From an uncultured Stenotrophomonas sp. (GTDB lineage: Bacteria; Pseudomonadota; Gammaproteobacteria; Xanthomonadales; Xanthomonadaceae): a DNA stretch of 64,000 nucleotides. The position numbers and the translations under genes are program-made. Shown here in pieces: positions 17,557 to 25,433 of the stretch. Each line of letters begins with the position of its first letter. Within the stretch, counting starts at the first letter, position 1. The stretch covers positions 62,001 through 126,000 of the forward strand of contig CAJYNG010000008.1 in assembly GCA_913775725.1 (NCBI GenBank). Reading direction: 5' to 3'. The notes under the pieces were generated by a model. It made no database searches. It was not told where the DNA came from and saw only the letters and a list, made by a program, of their open reading frames with translations.

Positions 17557-17789
17557 GGGGCGGTGTCGGAGTGCGGGGTGTCCGCGGCATGGATGCCGCG
17601 GCCAAGCCCCCAAGGATGGGTTCACGGCGTCCCCGCAGTCCGACACCGCCCCGCATCCCACGGAATCCATGCTGTTGCTGTTGTTGTTGCCGTTGCTGTT
17701 GTTGTTGTTGTTGCCGTTGCTGTTGAGGTCGCCGGCCAGCGGCCGGCACTACCGCGGGTGCAGGGCGCAGCCCTGCCGAACACCCCCTA
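17557..17789 (-). repeat. Structured 3' element, right copy (minus strand)
   Basis: Read on the minus strand it starts at the TAG stop of the response-regulator gene, then GTGTTCGGCAGGGC with its hairpin, a CAACAGCAACGGCAAC-rich linker (17671-17727), and a 96-nt domain at 17557-17652. That domain is closed by a 14-bp stem (GGGGCGGTGTCGGA/TCCGACACCGCCCC), a C-C mismatch and a further 7-bp stem. The interior GGACGCCGTGAACCCATCC is shared with the left copy. It also holds an internal 9-bp hairpin CCGCGGCAT/ATGCCGCGG not seen on the left. Confidence 0.75.
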
Positions 17790-18440
17790 ATCGTGACCGC
17801 TGTCGTCCAGGCTGATGATGCCGCGCCTCAGCGCCTGGGTCACCGCATGCGTGCGATCACCCACGCCCAGTTTGTCCATCAGGCTTTTCATGTGCGCCTT
17901 CACCGTCTGCTCGGAAATCTGCATGCGCTCGCCGATCCGCTTGTTCGACAGGCCACCGGCCACGTGCCGCAGCACTTCGGTCTCGCGCGGCGACAACCGG
18001 TCTTCCACCACATGCGCAGCGATGCTCGCCGCCACCGCCGGGGGAATCGGTGCGCGCCGGCCGCCAGCGACCATGCGGATCGTATCGACCAGCTCGTGGC
18101 GCAGCATGTCCTTCAACAGGTACGCACTGGCGCCGGCCTGCAGCGCCCGCACCGCACGCACGTCACCGCGGTAGGTGGTCAGCACGATGATGCGCGCACG
18201 CGGATCCATCGCGCGGATCCGCACGATGGCTTCAACACCATCCAGGCGTGGCATCTGCAGGTCCATCAGTACCACGTCCGGCTGCAGCTGCTGATAGCGC
18301 GCGATGGCTTCCTCGCCATCGGCGGCCTCGCCGAGCAGGCGCAGGTCGGAATGGGCACCCAGCAGCGCAGCCAGGCCGTCACGCAGCAGCGGGTGGTCGT
18401 CGACCACCAGTACGCCGATCGGGGCAGGGGATTCAGTCAT
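17787..18440 (-). CDS. NarL/FixJ-type response regulator
   Basis: A 217-aa DNA-binding response regulator. The receiver domain has the acidic pair VVDDHPLLRDGL (D14, D15), the phosphoacceptor in VVLMDLQMPRLDG (D60), LTTYR, and the Lys in AYLLKDM. The LuxR-type HTH is at the C-terminus (LSPRETEVLRHVAGGLSNKR, SEQTVKAHMKSLMDKLGV). The ATG at 18440 lies inside the end of the kinase gene, so the two are translationally coupled and surely partners. The targets are unknown. Confidence 0.93.
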   Translation of the reverse strand: MTESPAPIGVLVVDDHPLLRDGLAALLGAHSDLRLLGEAADGEEAIARYQQLQPDVVLMDLQMPRLDGVEAIVRIRAMDPRARIIVLTTYRGDVRAVRALQAGASAYLLKDMLRHELVDTIRMVAGGRRAPIPPAVAASIAAHVVEDRLSPRETEVLRHVAGGLSNKRIGERMQISEQTVKAHMKSLMDKLGVGDRTHAVTQALRRGIISLDDSGHD

Positions 18441-21400
18441 GGCTCGTTCTACTCCAGGGCCAGCGCCAACGCGAGGGGCGGCGGTGATAGAGGCGCCGGG
18501 CGGGAACCGCCAGCGCGACTTCGGTACCCAGCCCGGTGCGGGTCCACAGCTGCAGTTCCGCACCGAGGCGCTGCGCGCGCTCACGCATACCCTGCAGGCC
18601 CCAATGACCATGGCCGGCATTCTCGTCGGCGATGCCGACGCCATCGTCGCGCACGTGCAGCAGGAAGCAACGCGTGCCGTACGACAGTTCCACTTCGATG
18701 GCGCTGGCGTTGGCATGACGCAACGCATTGCGGATCGCCTCACGCCCGATCAGGAACACCTCTTCAGCCGCGTCGGCCTGCAGCGATGGCGTTGCACCTT
18801 CTACGGTCAGGCGCAGTGGGTTGGTACCGTGCCCGGCGTACTCGGCGTGCACATCGGCCAGTGCCGAAGCGAGGTCGCGGCCAGCGAACGGTCCCTCACG
18901 CAGGGCATTGACCCGCTCGCGGCCCTCGGCCAGGTTGCGCTCGGCCAGCTGCATCGCCGACTCCAGCTGGTTGCGCACCGGCTCCGGCGTCTGTGCGGAC
19001 TGGCTGATCGCGTGCAGGCGCAGGATCAGGCCCTGGCTGCCCTGCAGCAGGGTGTCGTGCAGGTCGCGCGCGATGCGTTCGCGTTCGCCATTGCGTTCCT
19101 GCAGGCGTGCGCGGAACAGCGCAGCCAGCTGCCCGCTGCGGATGCGCACTGCCAGCACCAGCAGCGCGAGTATCGCGGCGGCGCACAGCAGCTTGAACCA
19201 CACGGTCTGCATAAAGGTGGGAGCGATGCGGAAGCTGCGGCTGGCCGGAGAGGTACTCCAGATGCCGTCTTCGTTGGCCGCTTCCACCTCGAACCGGTAG
19301 TTCCCCGGCGCGAGATTGGTGTAATACGCGCGGGTGCTGCTGCCTGCGTCCTGCCAGCCATCGTCGACGCCGGAGAGGCGGTATCGGTAGCGGTTTCGCT
19401 CCGGACGTGCCAATGACAGCGCCACGTAATCGATCTGCAGCTGGCTGGTGCCGGCCGGGAGGCGCAGGCCATCGTGTAGCGGCTCGTGTTCGCTGCCATA
19501 CAGCACCTCGCCGATGCGCACGCTGGGAGCCATCGTATTGACGTGCGAGCGGGTGGTGTCCAACCAGGCCAGGCCCTGGTTGGTGGCCAGCCACAGCAGG
19601 CCGTCATCGGCCAGGGCGGCGGTGGCGATCGGTCCGCTCTGCAGGGCGATGCCGGGCATGCCGTCGATGGCATCGAACAGGCGTGGCGTGACCGGCAGGC
19701 CGGTGCGCAGGGCACGGCGCAGCAACCCGCTTTCCATCCGCACCAGACCACGGCTGCCATTGAGCCACAGGTGGCCATTGGCATCGGCGACCATGCCGGT
19801 GATGCCTTCCAGGACGCCGGCCATGTCGGTGCGCACCGGAACGAATCGTCCATTGCCCAGTCGCGCAGCCAGCCCGGCTTCGCCGGCGATCAGCAGCAGG
19901 TCCTGGTGATGCAGCATCGCCGTGATCGGCCCCACTGACAGGCCGTGGCCGGCATCGAAGGTCTCGATGCCGGTTGCGTCCATCCGGCGCAGTCGGCCAT
20001 CGGCATAGCCGAGCAGCAGCTGGCCATGGGTGTCGAGCGCAAGCGATGAGCAGGCCTGCTCGGGCAGGCGGCTTTCGCGTTGCCACTGGTTGTGCTGGTA
20101 GTGCAGCACCCCGCGTTCACCGGCGCAGGCCCAGGCCTGTCCGTCGTCGGGGAACAGCAGGGCATGCAGCGGCTGCCCGGAGAATGGCGCCGGCAGTGGG
20201 ATCAAGGTGGTGTGGCCGGCGACGGTGCGCGCAAGGTTGATCCAATCGAACTGCCAGATCGGTGTGGGCGCCTGGCGCGCGGCGGCCTGCAGCTGTGTGG
20301 CGCTGCCATCCAGCAGGGTGCGCCGCAGGTCGTAGGGCTTGAGATCTTCGCCGTAGCCATACACACGGCCATCGCTGGCCCGCACCAGCGAGCGGTAGGG
20401 ATCGCTCGGACCCACTGCCAGGGTGTGCACGCTGCGTGCGCGGAAGCGGTTGAGGCCGAGATTGGTACCGACCCAGAGATTGTCTTCGCGATCGACGATG
20501 ATCGGTACCGCCGAGGTGGCGGTCAGGCCATGCGGTGAATCGAAGCGCTCCATACGCACGGCCCGGGTGCCGTCGAAACTGACGCGGGCCACGCCGCCGT
20601 GCGGGCTCATGGTGGCCCACAGCGCGCCATCGGCAGTGAACTGCAGACGCGCGGCAACCAGCTCCGGCAGCCGCCGCGCTTCGCGCTCGCTGTCCGGCAA
20701 CAGGCCCTGCGCGTTGGCCAGTGGCGAGGTGCCGCGCAGCCGGTCGGCCAGCCACACTTCGCCCTGCGGGCTTTCGGCCAGCGTCGCCATCTGCGAGACG
20801 GCGATGCCGGTGTCCTGGAAGGTTGCCTGGCCAGCAGCGCGCATCCACACCTTCAGATCGGCCAGGACCCAGAACCTGTCCCGGCTGTCGTGCAGCAGCC
20901 ACTGCACGCGGCGCTCCGGTAGGCCAGCACTGGCTGGCAGTGGCAGCCAGCGTTGTCCATCAAAGCGGCGCAGCCCGCCATTGATCGCCGCCCACAGCCG
21001 GCCCTCGCGATCCTGGCTGAAGTGCGGCACCACACCGACCGGTACTCCCTGTTCGCGGCCATAGCTGTGCAGCTGTCCCTGCGCGAACCGGCTGATGCCG
21101 GCCTGGAAGTAGCCGATCCACAGGGCGCCATCGCGGCCCTGCGCCAGCGTGACCATGTTGGTGGACGGGAACTGGCTGCCGACGGGCGCCGCCTGCCGTT
21201 CGAAACGACGGCCATCGAAGCGGTACAGGCCCGAGCCCGTGGCCAGCCACAACAGACCGTCGCGGTCCTGGGCAATGTCCCAGATGTCGCCCGGCGCACC
21301 CTGGCCAACGCGCCAGGCGGTGTGCTCGTAATCGGGCAGCCCGCCGCTCACCGGTGGGCGCTGCACGGCAAGGGCGGGCAGGGCGGTCAACAACAGCAGG

Positions 21401-21462
21401 CACGTCAGCAGCGTCGGCAAGCGACACAGGAACGGGAAGGGGCGGCCACGCATGGCGCGCAT
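18433..21462 (-). CDS. Two-component sensor kinase with periplasmic propeller (reg_prop) domain
   Basis: A 1009-aa membrane sensor. A signal peptide or first helix (LPTLLTCLLLLTALPALA) is followed by about 650 residues of two-component-propeller repeats (for example DIAQDRDGLLWLATGSGLYRF, REDNLWVGTNLGLNRF, ADANGHLWLNGSRGLVRM) and a Y_Y_Y-type domain (RYRLSGVDDGWQDAGSSTRA). One TM helix follows at about 745-765 (LLCAAAILALLVLAVRI). The HisKA_3 box RERIARDLHDTLLQ carries the phospho-His at about 802. The HATPase domain has REAIRNALRHA and DDGVGIADENAGHGHWGL. The C-terminal tail is Arg/Trp-rich and overlaps the regulator start. Such sensors typically detect sugars or other periplasmic ligands; the ligand here is unknown. 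Confidence 0.92.
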   Translation of the reverse strand: MRAMRGRPFPFLCRLPTLLTCLLLLTALPALAVQRPPVSGGLPDYEHTAWRVGQGAPGDIWDIAQDRDGLLWLATGSGLYRFDGRRFERQAAPVGSQFPSTNMVTLAQGRDGALWIGYFQAGISRFAQGQLHSYGREQGVPVGVVPHFSQDREGRLWAAINGGLRRFDGQRWLPLPASAGLPERRVQWLLHDSRDRFWVLADLKVWMRAAGQATFQDTGIAVSQMATLAESPQGEVWLADRLRGTSPLANAQGLLPDSEREARRLPELVAARLQFTADGALWATMSPHGGVARVSFDGTRAVRMERFDSPHGLTATSAVPIIVDREDNLWVGTNLGLNRFRARSVHTLAVGPSDPYRSLVRASDGRVYGYGEDLKPYDLRRTLLDGSATQLQAAARQAPTPIWQFDWINLARTVAGHTTLIPLPAPFSGQPLHALLFPDDGQAWACAGERGVLHYQHNQWQRESRLPEQACSSLALDTHGQLLLGYADGRLRRMDATGIETFDAGHGLSVGPITAMLHHQDLLLIAGEAGLAARLGNGRFVPVRTDMAGVLEGITGMVADANGHLWLNGSRGLVRMESGLLRRALRTGLPVTPRLFDAIDGMPGIALQSGPIATAALADDGLLWLATNQGLAWLDTTRSHVNTMAPSVRIGEVLYGSEHEPLHDGLRLPAGTSQLQIDYVALSLARPERNRYRYRLSGVDDGWQDAGSSTRAYYTNLAPGNYRFEVEAANEDGIWSTSPASRSFRIAPTFMQTVWFKLLCAAAILALLVLAVRIRSGQLAALFRARLQERNGERERIARDLHDTLLQGSQGLILRLHAISQSAQTPEPVRNQLESAMQLAERNLAEGRERVNALREGPFAGRDLASALADVHAEYAGHGTNPLRLTVEGATPSLQADAAEEVFLIGREAIRNALRHANASAIEVELSYGTRCFLLHVRDDGVGIADENAGHGHWGLQGMRERAQRLGAELQLWTRTGLGTEVALAVPARRLYHRRPSRWRWPWSRTSHD

Positions 21463-21558
21463 TCTGGCAGGTGTGGGGCAACCCAGGGTGACCCGAACGG
21501 GGTAGGCGGCGTGCGCCGACGTCGGCTATCACGCCGGCATGTCCTCTGGAGCCCCGCC

Positions 21559-21891
21559 ATGCAACGCCTGTTCGTGATGTTCCCTGATCGCGGGCCGGGC
21601 CTCGGTCTGCTGTGGCTGCGGTTGTGCCTGTCTGCGGCATTGTGCTCGCCCGGCACGCATGCGGGCGGGTGGTCGGCGCTGTGCCTGCTGGCAGTGCCGA
21701 TGCTCATGCTGGGTGTGTTGACGCCACTGGCGGCGCTGATGGCGGCCGTGGGCATGTTCGCGCAGCAGGCGCCGTGGCCACAGGTGGTTCTGCCATTGGC
21801 GCTGTTGATGCTGGGCCCTGGCGCCTATTCACTGGATGCGCGGTTGTTTGGTCGTCGCCTGCTCGGTCGCCGGCCTCCCCCATTCGGGTAG
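21559..21891 (+). CDS. Small membrane protein, DoxX-like (110 aa)
   Basis: Three or four hydrophobic helices (LLWLRLCLSAALC, WSALCLLAVPMLMLGVLTPL, ALMAAVGMFAQQ, VVLPLALLMLGPGAYSLDARLFGRR). The closing GPGAYSLDARLFGRR is a pattern I know from DoxX/DoxD-like membrane proteins of Xanthomonads, which supports a distant DoxX relation. The start at 21559 has CTCTGGAG nine bases upstream. It lies between the divergent sensor kinase gene and the AraC-led operon and may be the first gene of that operon (50-bp gap). Confidence 0.65.
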   Translation: MQRLFVMFPDRGPGLGLLWLRLCLSAALCSPGTHAGGWSALCLLAVPMLMLGVLTPLAALMAAVGMFAQQAPWPQVVLPLALLMLGPGAYSLDARLFGRRLLGRRPPPFG

Positions 21892-21941
21892 GTGCTGGCC
21901 TCGACCGACGGGGGTAGGGCATCGCGCAGGGGCCCCGCACC

Positions 21942-22385
21942 ATGGGGCACCCCTCCGCGGCATCCCGCATGGCCACCGTTCTTCCGCCTGATCCGCCCGC
22001 CGCATTACTGGCACCGCAGCAGGCCGCCGCGTTGCAGCGCGCCCTGCGCTATGTCGACGAGCACCTGTCGCAGCCGCTGCGGGTGACCGAACTGGCGGCG
22101 GCCGCCTGCGTCAGCCGCTTCCATCTGGTGCGTCTGTTCCGTACCGGTACCGGTGCCAGCCCGTTGCGCTATGTGCGCCGGCGGCGCATCGAACGTGCAC
22201 GCCAGCTGCTGCCCGGCGCGCAGCTGCCGATGGCCTGCCTGGCACAGCAGCTGGGCTTCTTCGACCAGAGCCATTTCGTCCGCAGCTTCCGCGCGGAGAC
22301 CGGCTGCAGCCCCGGCCAGTACGTTGCCGGCGATGCCGCCCTGTTGCATCCCCTTGATCGTGTTTCCAACGGAGTCCACCCATGA
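21942..22385 (+). CDS. Short AraC-family regulator (HTH domain only)
   Basis: A 147-aa protein consisting almost entirely of an AraC DNA-binding domain: ALRYVDEHLSQPLRVTELAA, AACVSRFHLVRLFRTGTG, then YVRRRRIERARQLL and LGFFDQSHFVRSFRAETG as second HTH. There is no sensing domain, so activity may depend on its level or a partner. The start at 21942 is preceded by CAGGGG; an in-frame ATG at 21969 is less well supported. Its TGA overlaps the next ATG (ATGA), so it is part of the operon it probably controls. Confidence 0.88.
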   Translation: MGHPSAASRMATVLPPDPPAALLAPQQAAALQRALRYVDEHLSQPLRVTELAAAACVSRFHLVRLFRTGTGASPLRYVRRRRIERARQLLPGAQLPMACLAQQLGFFDQSHFVRSFRAETGCSPGQYVAGDAALLHPLDRVSNGVHP

Positions 22386-23038
22386 GCCTTGCCACCGCCA
22401 CTCCCGCCCCGGCGCTGCTGTCGCCGACCGACCACGCCCTGGTGCTGATCGACTTCCAGTCGCAGATGGCGTTTGCTACCCACACCATCGACATCTCCGC
22501 GCTGCGCAACAACGTGTCGCTGATCAGCAAGGGTGCCAAGGGCTTCAACGTGCCGGTGGTGCTGACCACGGTCGCCGAAACGTCGTTCTCCGGCCCGATG
22601 TTCCCGGAGCTGCCGCAGATCTTCCCGGGTCAGACGGTGTTCGACCGCACCTCGATGAATACCTGGGAAGACCAGCCGGTGATCGATGAGATCAACCGCA
22701 TCGGCAAGCGTCGCCTGGTTGTTGCTGGCTTGTGGACCAGCGTCTGCATTGTCGGGCCGGCGCTGTCGGCGTTGGCGCAGGGTTTCGAGGTCTACGTGAT
22801 CACCGATGCCTGCGGGGATGTCAGCGAAGAAGCGCACGAGCGTGCGATCACCCGCATGGTGCAGGCCGGTGCGGTGCCGATGACCAGCGTGCAGTACCTG
22901 CTTGAGCTGCAGCGTGACTGGGCACGTGGTGAAACCTACGATCTGACCACCGGTATCGCCCGCGACCACGCCGGCGGCTATGGCATCGGCATCCAGTACG
23001 CCAAGAGCATGTTCGGCGCGCAGGAAGGCGGGCACTGA
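22382..23038 (+). CDS. Isochorismatase-like cysteine hydrolase (YcaC type)
   Basis: A 218-aa cytoplasmic hydrolase. Catalytic triad pattern: Asp in ALVLIDFQSQMAF, Lys/Arg region around ISKGAKGFNVPVVLTT, and the nucleophilic Cys in VVAGLWTSVCIVGPALSALAQ at about residue 120. The family hydrolyses amides, carbamates or isochorismate-type ethers. This subgroup is YcaC-like and of unknown substrate. It starts within the stop of the AraC gene and ends 2 bp before doxX. Confidence 0.87.
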   Translation: MSLATATPAPALLSPTDHALVLIDFQSQMAFATHTIDISALRNNVSLISKGAKGFNVPVVLTTVAETSFSGPMFPELPQIFPGQTVFDRTSMNTWEDQPVIDEINRIGKRRLVVAGLWTSVCIVGPALSALAQGFEVYVITDACGDVSEEAHERAITRMVQAGAVPMTSVQYLLELQRDWARGETYDLTTGIARDHAGGYGIGIQYAKSMFGAQEGGH

Positions 23039-23040
23039 GC

Positions 23041-23466
23041 ATGCTGGCTGGCCATGGCCTCGACCTGGCCCTGCTGATGCTGCGCGTGGCGGCTGGAGGC
23101 TTCCTGCTGCCGCACGCGCTGGGCAAGCTGTTCGGCTGGTTCGGTGGGCCGGGGCTGTCGGGCTTCGCCACCGAGCTGCGCGGTTTCGGGCTGCCAGCGG
23201 TGGCACCGTTGCCGCTGGTGCTGGCCCTGCTGCAGGTGCTGTCAGGGCTGGCCGTGCTGCTGGGATGGCAGACCCGCATCGCCGCGCTTGCAGCGGCGGC
23301 TTTCATCGGCTTCACCGTCCTGTTGGCCCTGCCCAAGGGCTGGTTCTGGATGCGCGGTGGCAGTGAGTACCCGTTGATGTGGACCACGGTACTGCTGGCC
23401 ATCGCGCTGGCCGGGCCCGGCACCTGGGCACTGGACGTCCACCGTCTTCCGGGAGACCTCGCATGA
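23041..23466 (+). CDS. DoxX family membrane protein
   Basis: A 141-aa four-helix inner-membrane protein: LALLMLRVAAGGFLLPHALGKLFGWF is the DoxX opening motif, then LVLALLQVLSGLAVLLG and a central AAFIGFTVLLALPKGWFW. Family members are linked to quinone-dependent redox or thiosulphate chemistry, or are accessory to small-molecule oxidation. The ATG is 2 bp after the hydrolase stop and its own stop overlaps the amidohydrolase start. Confidence 0.87.
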   Translation: MLAGHGLDLALLMLRVAAGGFLLPHALGKLFGWFGGPGLSGFATELRGFGLPAVAPLPLVLALLQVLSGLAVLLGWQTRIAALAAAAFIGFTVLLALPKGWFWMRGGSEYPLMWTTVLLAIALAGPGTWALDVHRLPGDLA

Positions 23467-25433
23467 GTCACGATCCACTCGATCACGGCCGCCGCAACGT
23501 GGTGCTGGCCAGCGGCGCTGCCGTAGCGCTCGGCCTGGCCGGCCGCGCCGGTGCCGCACTCGATTCCACTTCCAAGGAGCGTCGTATGAGCACGCTGGTC
23601 ATCCGCAATGCCCGCATCACCACGCTCGACCTGCAGCAGCCGCATGCGCAGGCGCTGGCTGTGCAGGAAGGACGCATCGTCGCCGTCGGCAGCGATGAGG
23701 AGATCATGCGCGGCTGGGGCAATGAAGCGACCCTGATCGACGCGCAGGGCCGGCGTCTGCTGCCCGGCCTCAACGACAGCCACACCCACCTGATCCGTGG
23801 TGGCCTGAACTACAACCTGGAGCTGCGTTGGGACGGGCTGCGTTCGCTCGGTGACGCGCTGGACATGTTGAAGGCCCAGGTCGACCGCACGCCCGCACCG
23901 CAGTGGGTACGCGTGGTCGGTGGCTTCACTGCCGCGCAGTTCAACGAGAAGCGCCTGCCGACGCTGCAGGAGCTCAACGTCATTGCGCCGGATACGCCGG
24001 TGTTCCTGCTGCACCTGTACGATCGCGCGCTGCTCAACCGTGCCGCGCTGCGCGCCTGCGGCTACACCAAGGACACGCCGGATCCGCCGGGCGGGCAGAT
24101 CGTGCGTGATTCGCTGGGCAACCCGACCGGACTGCTGCTGGCCAAGCCGAATGCGCTGATCCTCTACGCGACGCTGGCCAAGGGCCCGCGCCTGCCGATC
24201 GAGTACCAGGCCAACTCGACGCGTCACTTCATGCGTGAACTGAACCGTCTCGGCATCACCTCGGTGATCGATGCCGGCGGTGGCTTCCAGAACTATCCTG
24301 AGGACTACCAGGTCATCGAGCAGTTGCATCGCGATGACCAGCTGACGGTGCGCATTGCCTACAACCTGTTCACCCAGAACAAGGGCAGGGAAGTGGATGA
24401 CTTCCGTGGCTGGAGCGAGATCCTGCAGCCGCGCCAGGGCGATGACCTGCTGCGCCACAACGGTGCCGGCGAGATGCTGGTGTTCTCAGCGGCCGACTTT
24501 GAACTGTTCAACGAGCCCCGCCCGGAACTGCCGCCGGAGCTGGAGCCCGAACTGCACGACGTGGTGAAGCTGCTGGTCGAGAAGCGCTGGCCGTTCCGCA
24601 TCCACGCCACCTACGACGAGAGCATCACCCGCATCCTGGATGTGTACGAACAGGTCAACCGCGAGGTGCCGTTCGATGGCCTGCACTGGTTCATCGACCA
24701 CGCCGAGACCATCACCCCGCGCAACATCGAGCGCATCCGTGCACTGGGTGGCGGCATCGCCGTGCAGCACCGCATGGCCTACCAGGGCGAGGCCTTCGTC
24801 GAGCGCTACGGCGTACAGGCTGCGCGGCATACGCCGCCGGTCAAGCGCATGCTGGCCGAAGGCGTGCCGGTCGGCGCCGGCACCGATGCCACCCGCGTGG
24901 CCAGCTACAACCCGTGGGTGGCGTTGTCCTGGCTGGTGACCGGGCGCACGGTGGGCGGGCTGGCCCTGTATGGCGATGAGAACCTGCTCGAACGCGAGCA
25001 GGCGCTGCGCCTGTGGACCCAGGGCAGCGCCTGGTTCTCCGGCGACGAAGCGGTGAAGGGCACGCTGAAAGCCGGCCAGCTGGCCGATTTCATCCTGCTT
25101 TCGGCCGACTTCTTCCGTGTGGATGACGCGCAGATCGCCGACATCACCAGCGTGCTGACCGTGGTCGGCGGGCGCATCGTGCATGCAGATGCCGACTATG
25201 CAGGGCTCGCGCCGCAGCTGCCGCCGGCGATGCCGGACTGGTCGCCAGTCAACAGGTTCGGTGGCTACCACGTCGGCGGTGCTGCCACCGGATTGGCCGC
25301 CGCCCATCGCCACCATCACGGTGTGGCCTGCAGTACGCATGGTGCTCACGGTCATGCCGCGCAGCATGCGGCGCCCACCGATGACCTGACCGCGTTCTGG
25401 GGCGCGATGGGATGCTCGTGCTTCGCGTTCTGA
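23463..25433 (+). CDS. YtcJ-like amidohydrolase with Tat-type signal and His/Cys-rich tail
   Basis: A 656-aa Amidohydro_3 enzyme. The start at 23463 (ATGA overlap with doxX) opens DHGRRNVVLASGAAVALGLAG, a twin-arginine-like signal, so the enzyme may be exported folded. An internal ATG at 23586 would give a cytoplasmic form. Metal-site motifs: NDSHTHLIRGG, FRIHATYDES, HWFIDHAE, and GAGTDATRVASY. The C-terminal 60 residues are unusual: an HRHHHG-type histidine cluster, repeated GAHGHAAQHAA, and a final CSCF motif. The substrate is unknown. The porin gene overlaps its 3' end by 22 bp. Confidence 0.85.
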   Translation: MSHDPLDHGRRNVVLASGAAVALGLAGRAGAALDSTSKERRMSTLVIRNARITTLDLQQPHAQALAVQEGRIVAVGSDEEIMRGWGNEATLIDAQGRRLLPGLNDSHTHLIRGGLNYNLELRWDGLRSLGDALDMLKAQVDRTPAPQWVRVVGGFTAAQFNEKRLPTLQELNVIAPDTPVFLLHLYDRALLNRAALRACGYTKDTPDPPGGQIVRDSLGNPTGLLLAKPNALILYATLAKGPRLPIEYQANSTRHFMRELNRLGITSVIDAGGGFQNYPEDYQVIEQLHRDDQLTVRIAYNLFTQNKGREVDDFRGWSEILQPRQGDDLLRHNGAGEMLVFSAADFELFNEPRPELPPELEPELHDVVKLLVEKRWPFRIHATYDESITRILDVYEQVNREVPFDGLHWFIDHAETITPRNIERIRALGGGIAVQHRMAYQGEAFVERYGVQAARHTPPVKRMLAEGVPVGAGTDATRVASYNPWVALSWLVTGRTVGGLALYGDENLLEREQALRLWTQGSAWFSGDEAVKGTLKAGQLADFILLSADFFRVDDAQIADITSVLTVVGGRIVHADADYAGLAPQLPPAMPDWSPVNRFGGYHVGGAATGLAAAHRHHHGVACSTHGAHGHAAQHAAPTDDLTAFWGAMGCSCFAF

